DNA from: Candidatus Dormiibacterota bacterium
GTDB taxonomy: Bacteria; Chloroflexota; Dormibacteria; UBA8260; Bog-877
Reading direction: 5' to 3'
Length of the DNA: 6,092 nt
NCBI GenBank assembly: GCA_003133485.1
Contig: PKXR01000121.1
Span: forward strand, 5,357 to 11,448
Shown here piece by piece: positions 5,922 through 6,092 of the stretch (position 1 is the stretch's first letter; the number at the start of each line of letters is the position of its first letter). Below the pieces are notes generated by a model. It did no database searches. It was not told the origin of the DNA and saw only the letters and a program-made list of their open reading frames with translations. Position numbers and translations under genes: made by a program.

Positions 5922-6092
5922 GCCCCGGCCTCCAGGCTGAGCCAGTAGAAGGCGTGCGGCCCGAGTGTGAAGGGATAGGGCTGGGACCCGATCTTAGGAA
6001 AGGGGACCCGACCGATGAGTTCGACCGGGGTGGCCCCAGCGAACTGACGCAGGTCCAATTCCACCGGCTGGGCGAACCTGGACAGGTTACTC
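5918..6092 (-). CDS. treS: Trehalose synthase TreS, C-terminal end (5' part beyond the window)
   Basis: These last 57 codons are open to the right edge of the window. The product reads NLSRFAQPVELDLRQFAGATPVELIGR, then FPKIG..PYPFTLGPHAFYWLSL, the conserved C-terminal beta domain of trehalose synthase, a GH13 enzyme that interconverts trehalose and maltose. The catalytic barrel lies outside the window. The stop overlaps the mak start as ATGA, so treS and mak are translated from one message, and the product of the first enzyme is the substrate of the second. A related GH13 maltosyltransferase tail is possible in principle, but the NLSRFAQPVELDL block and the mak neighbour make TreS by far the best call. 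Confidence 0.9.
   Translation of the reverse strand, partial: SNLSRFAQPVELDLRQFAGATPVELIGRVPFPKIGSQPYPFTLGPHAFYWLSLEAGA
5929..5933 (-). promoter_or_regulatory. Ribosome binding site of mak inside treS
   Basis: GGAGG on the minus strand lies 7 bases before the mak ATG (5919-5921), within the last codons of treS. It supports this mak start and translational coupling through the ATGA overlap. Confidence 0.7.

Noticed and set aside
6070..6089. Inverted repeat AACCT-GGAC-AGGTT near the right edge, resembling an operator
   Set aside because: It lies inside treS coding sequence for the conserved residues NLSRF and does not match the LexA box spacing.

Overview
This window looks like chromosomal core sequence from a high-GC bacterium, most likely an actinomycetote. 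Three things point that way: the gene order miaA - hflX - lexA - LysM protein, which resembles the miaA/dapF/hflX...lexA/Rv2719c/nrdR neighbourhood of Mycobacterium; SOS boxes of the GAAC-N4-GTTC type used by Gram-positives and actinobacteria; and a treS-maltokinase pair of the GlgE alpha-glucan route. I cannot assign a genus. I see no mobile elements, CRISPR arrays, rRNA or tRNA genes.

Left part (1-2290): the 3' end of miaA (tRNA isopentenylation) overlaps the start of hflX (ribosome-splitting GTPase) by ATGA, so the two are probably translationally coupled. hflX ends only 10 bp from the stop codon of lexA, which is on the opposite strand.

Centre (2291-2907): lexA is divergent from a 111-residue membrane-anchored LysM protein that fits the SOS cell-division suppressors YneA (Bacillus), DivS (Corynebacterium) and Rv2719c (Mycobacterium). 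The 281-bp intergenic region holds two near-consensus LexA boxes spaced 22 bp centre to centre. One fills the -35/-10 spacer of a good sigma-70 type promoter. The other covers the start codon of the LysM gene, whose transcript is probably leaderless. A third, imperfect box lies at the predicted start of a candidate lexA promoter and would explain autoregulation. Together these form a damage circuit: LexA represses itself and the division inhibitor until RecA-stimulated self-cleavage releases both.

Right part (2956-6092): a cytoplasmic-looking serine hydrolase of the beta-lactamase/EstB fold follows the LysM gene on the same strand after 48 bp with no visible terminator. It sits where nrdR is found in many actinobacteria. 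Converging on it from the other strand is a treS-mak pair with an ATGA overlap: trehalose synthase makes maltose and maltokinase phosphorylates it to maltose-1-phosphate, the GlgE substrate. treS runs off the right edge, and no glgB follows mak.

I found no wholly new system. The best points for follow-up are the double-box leaderless promoter and whether the serine hydrolase is part of the SOS transcript.
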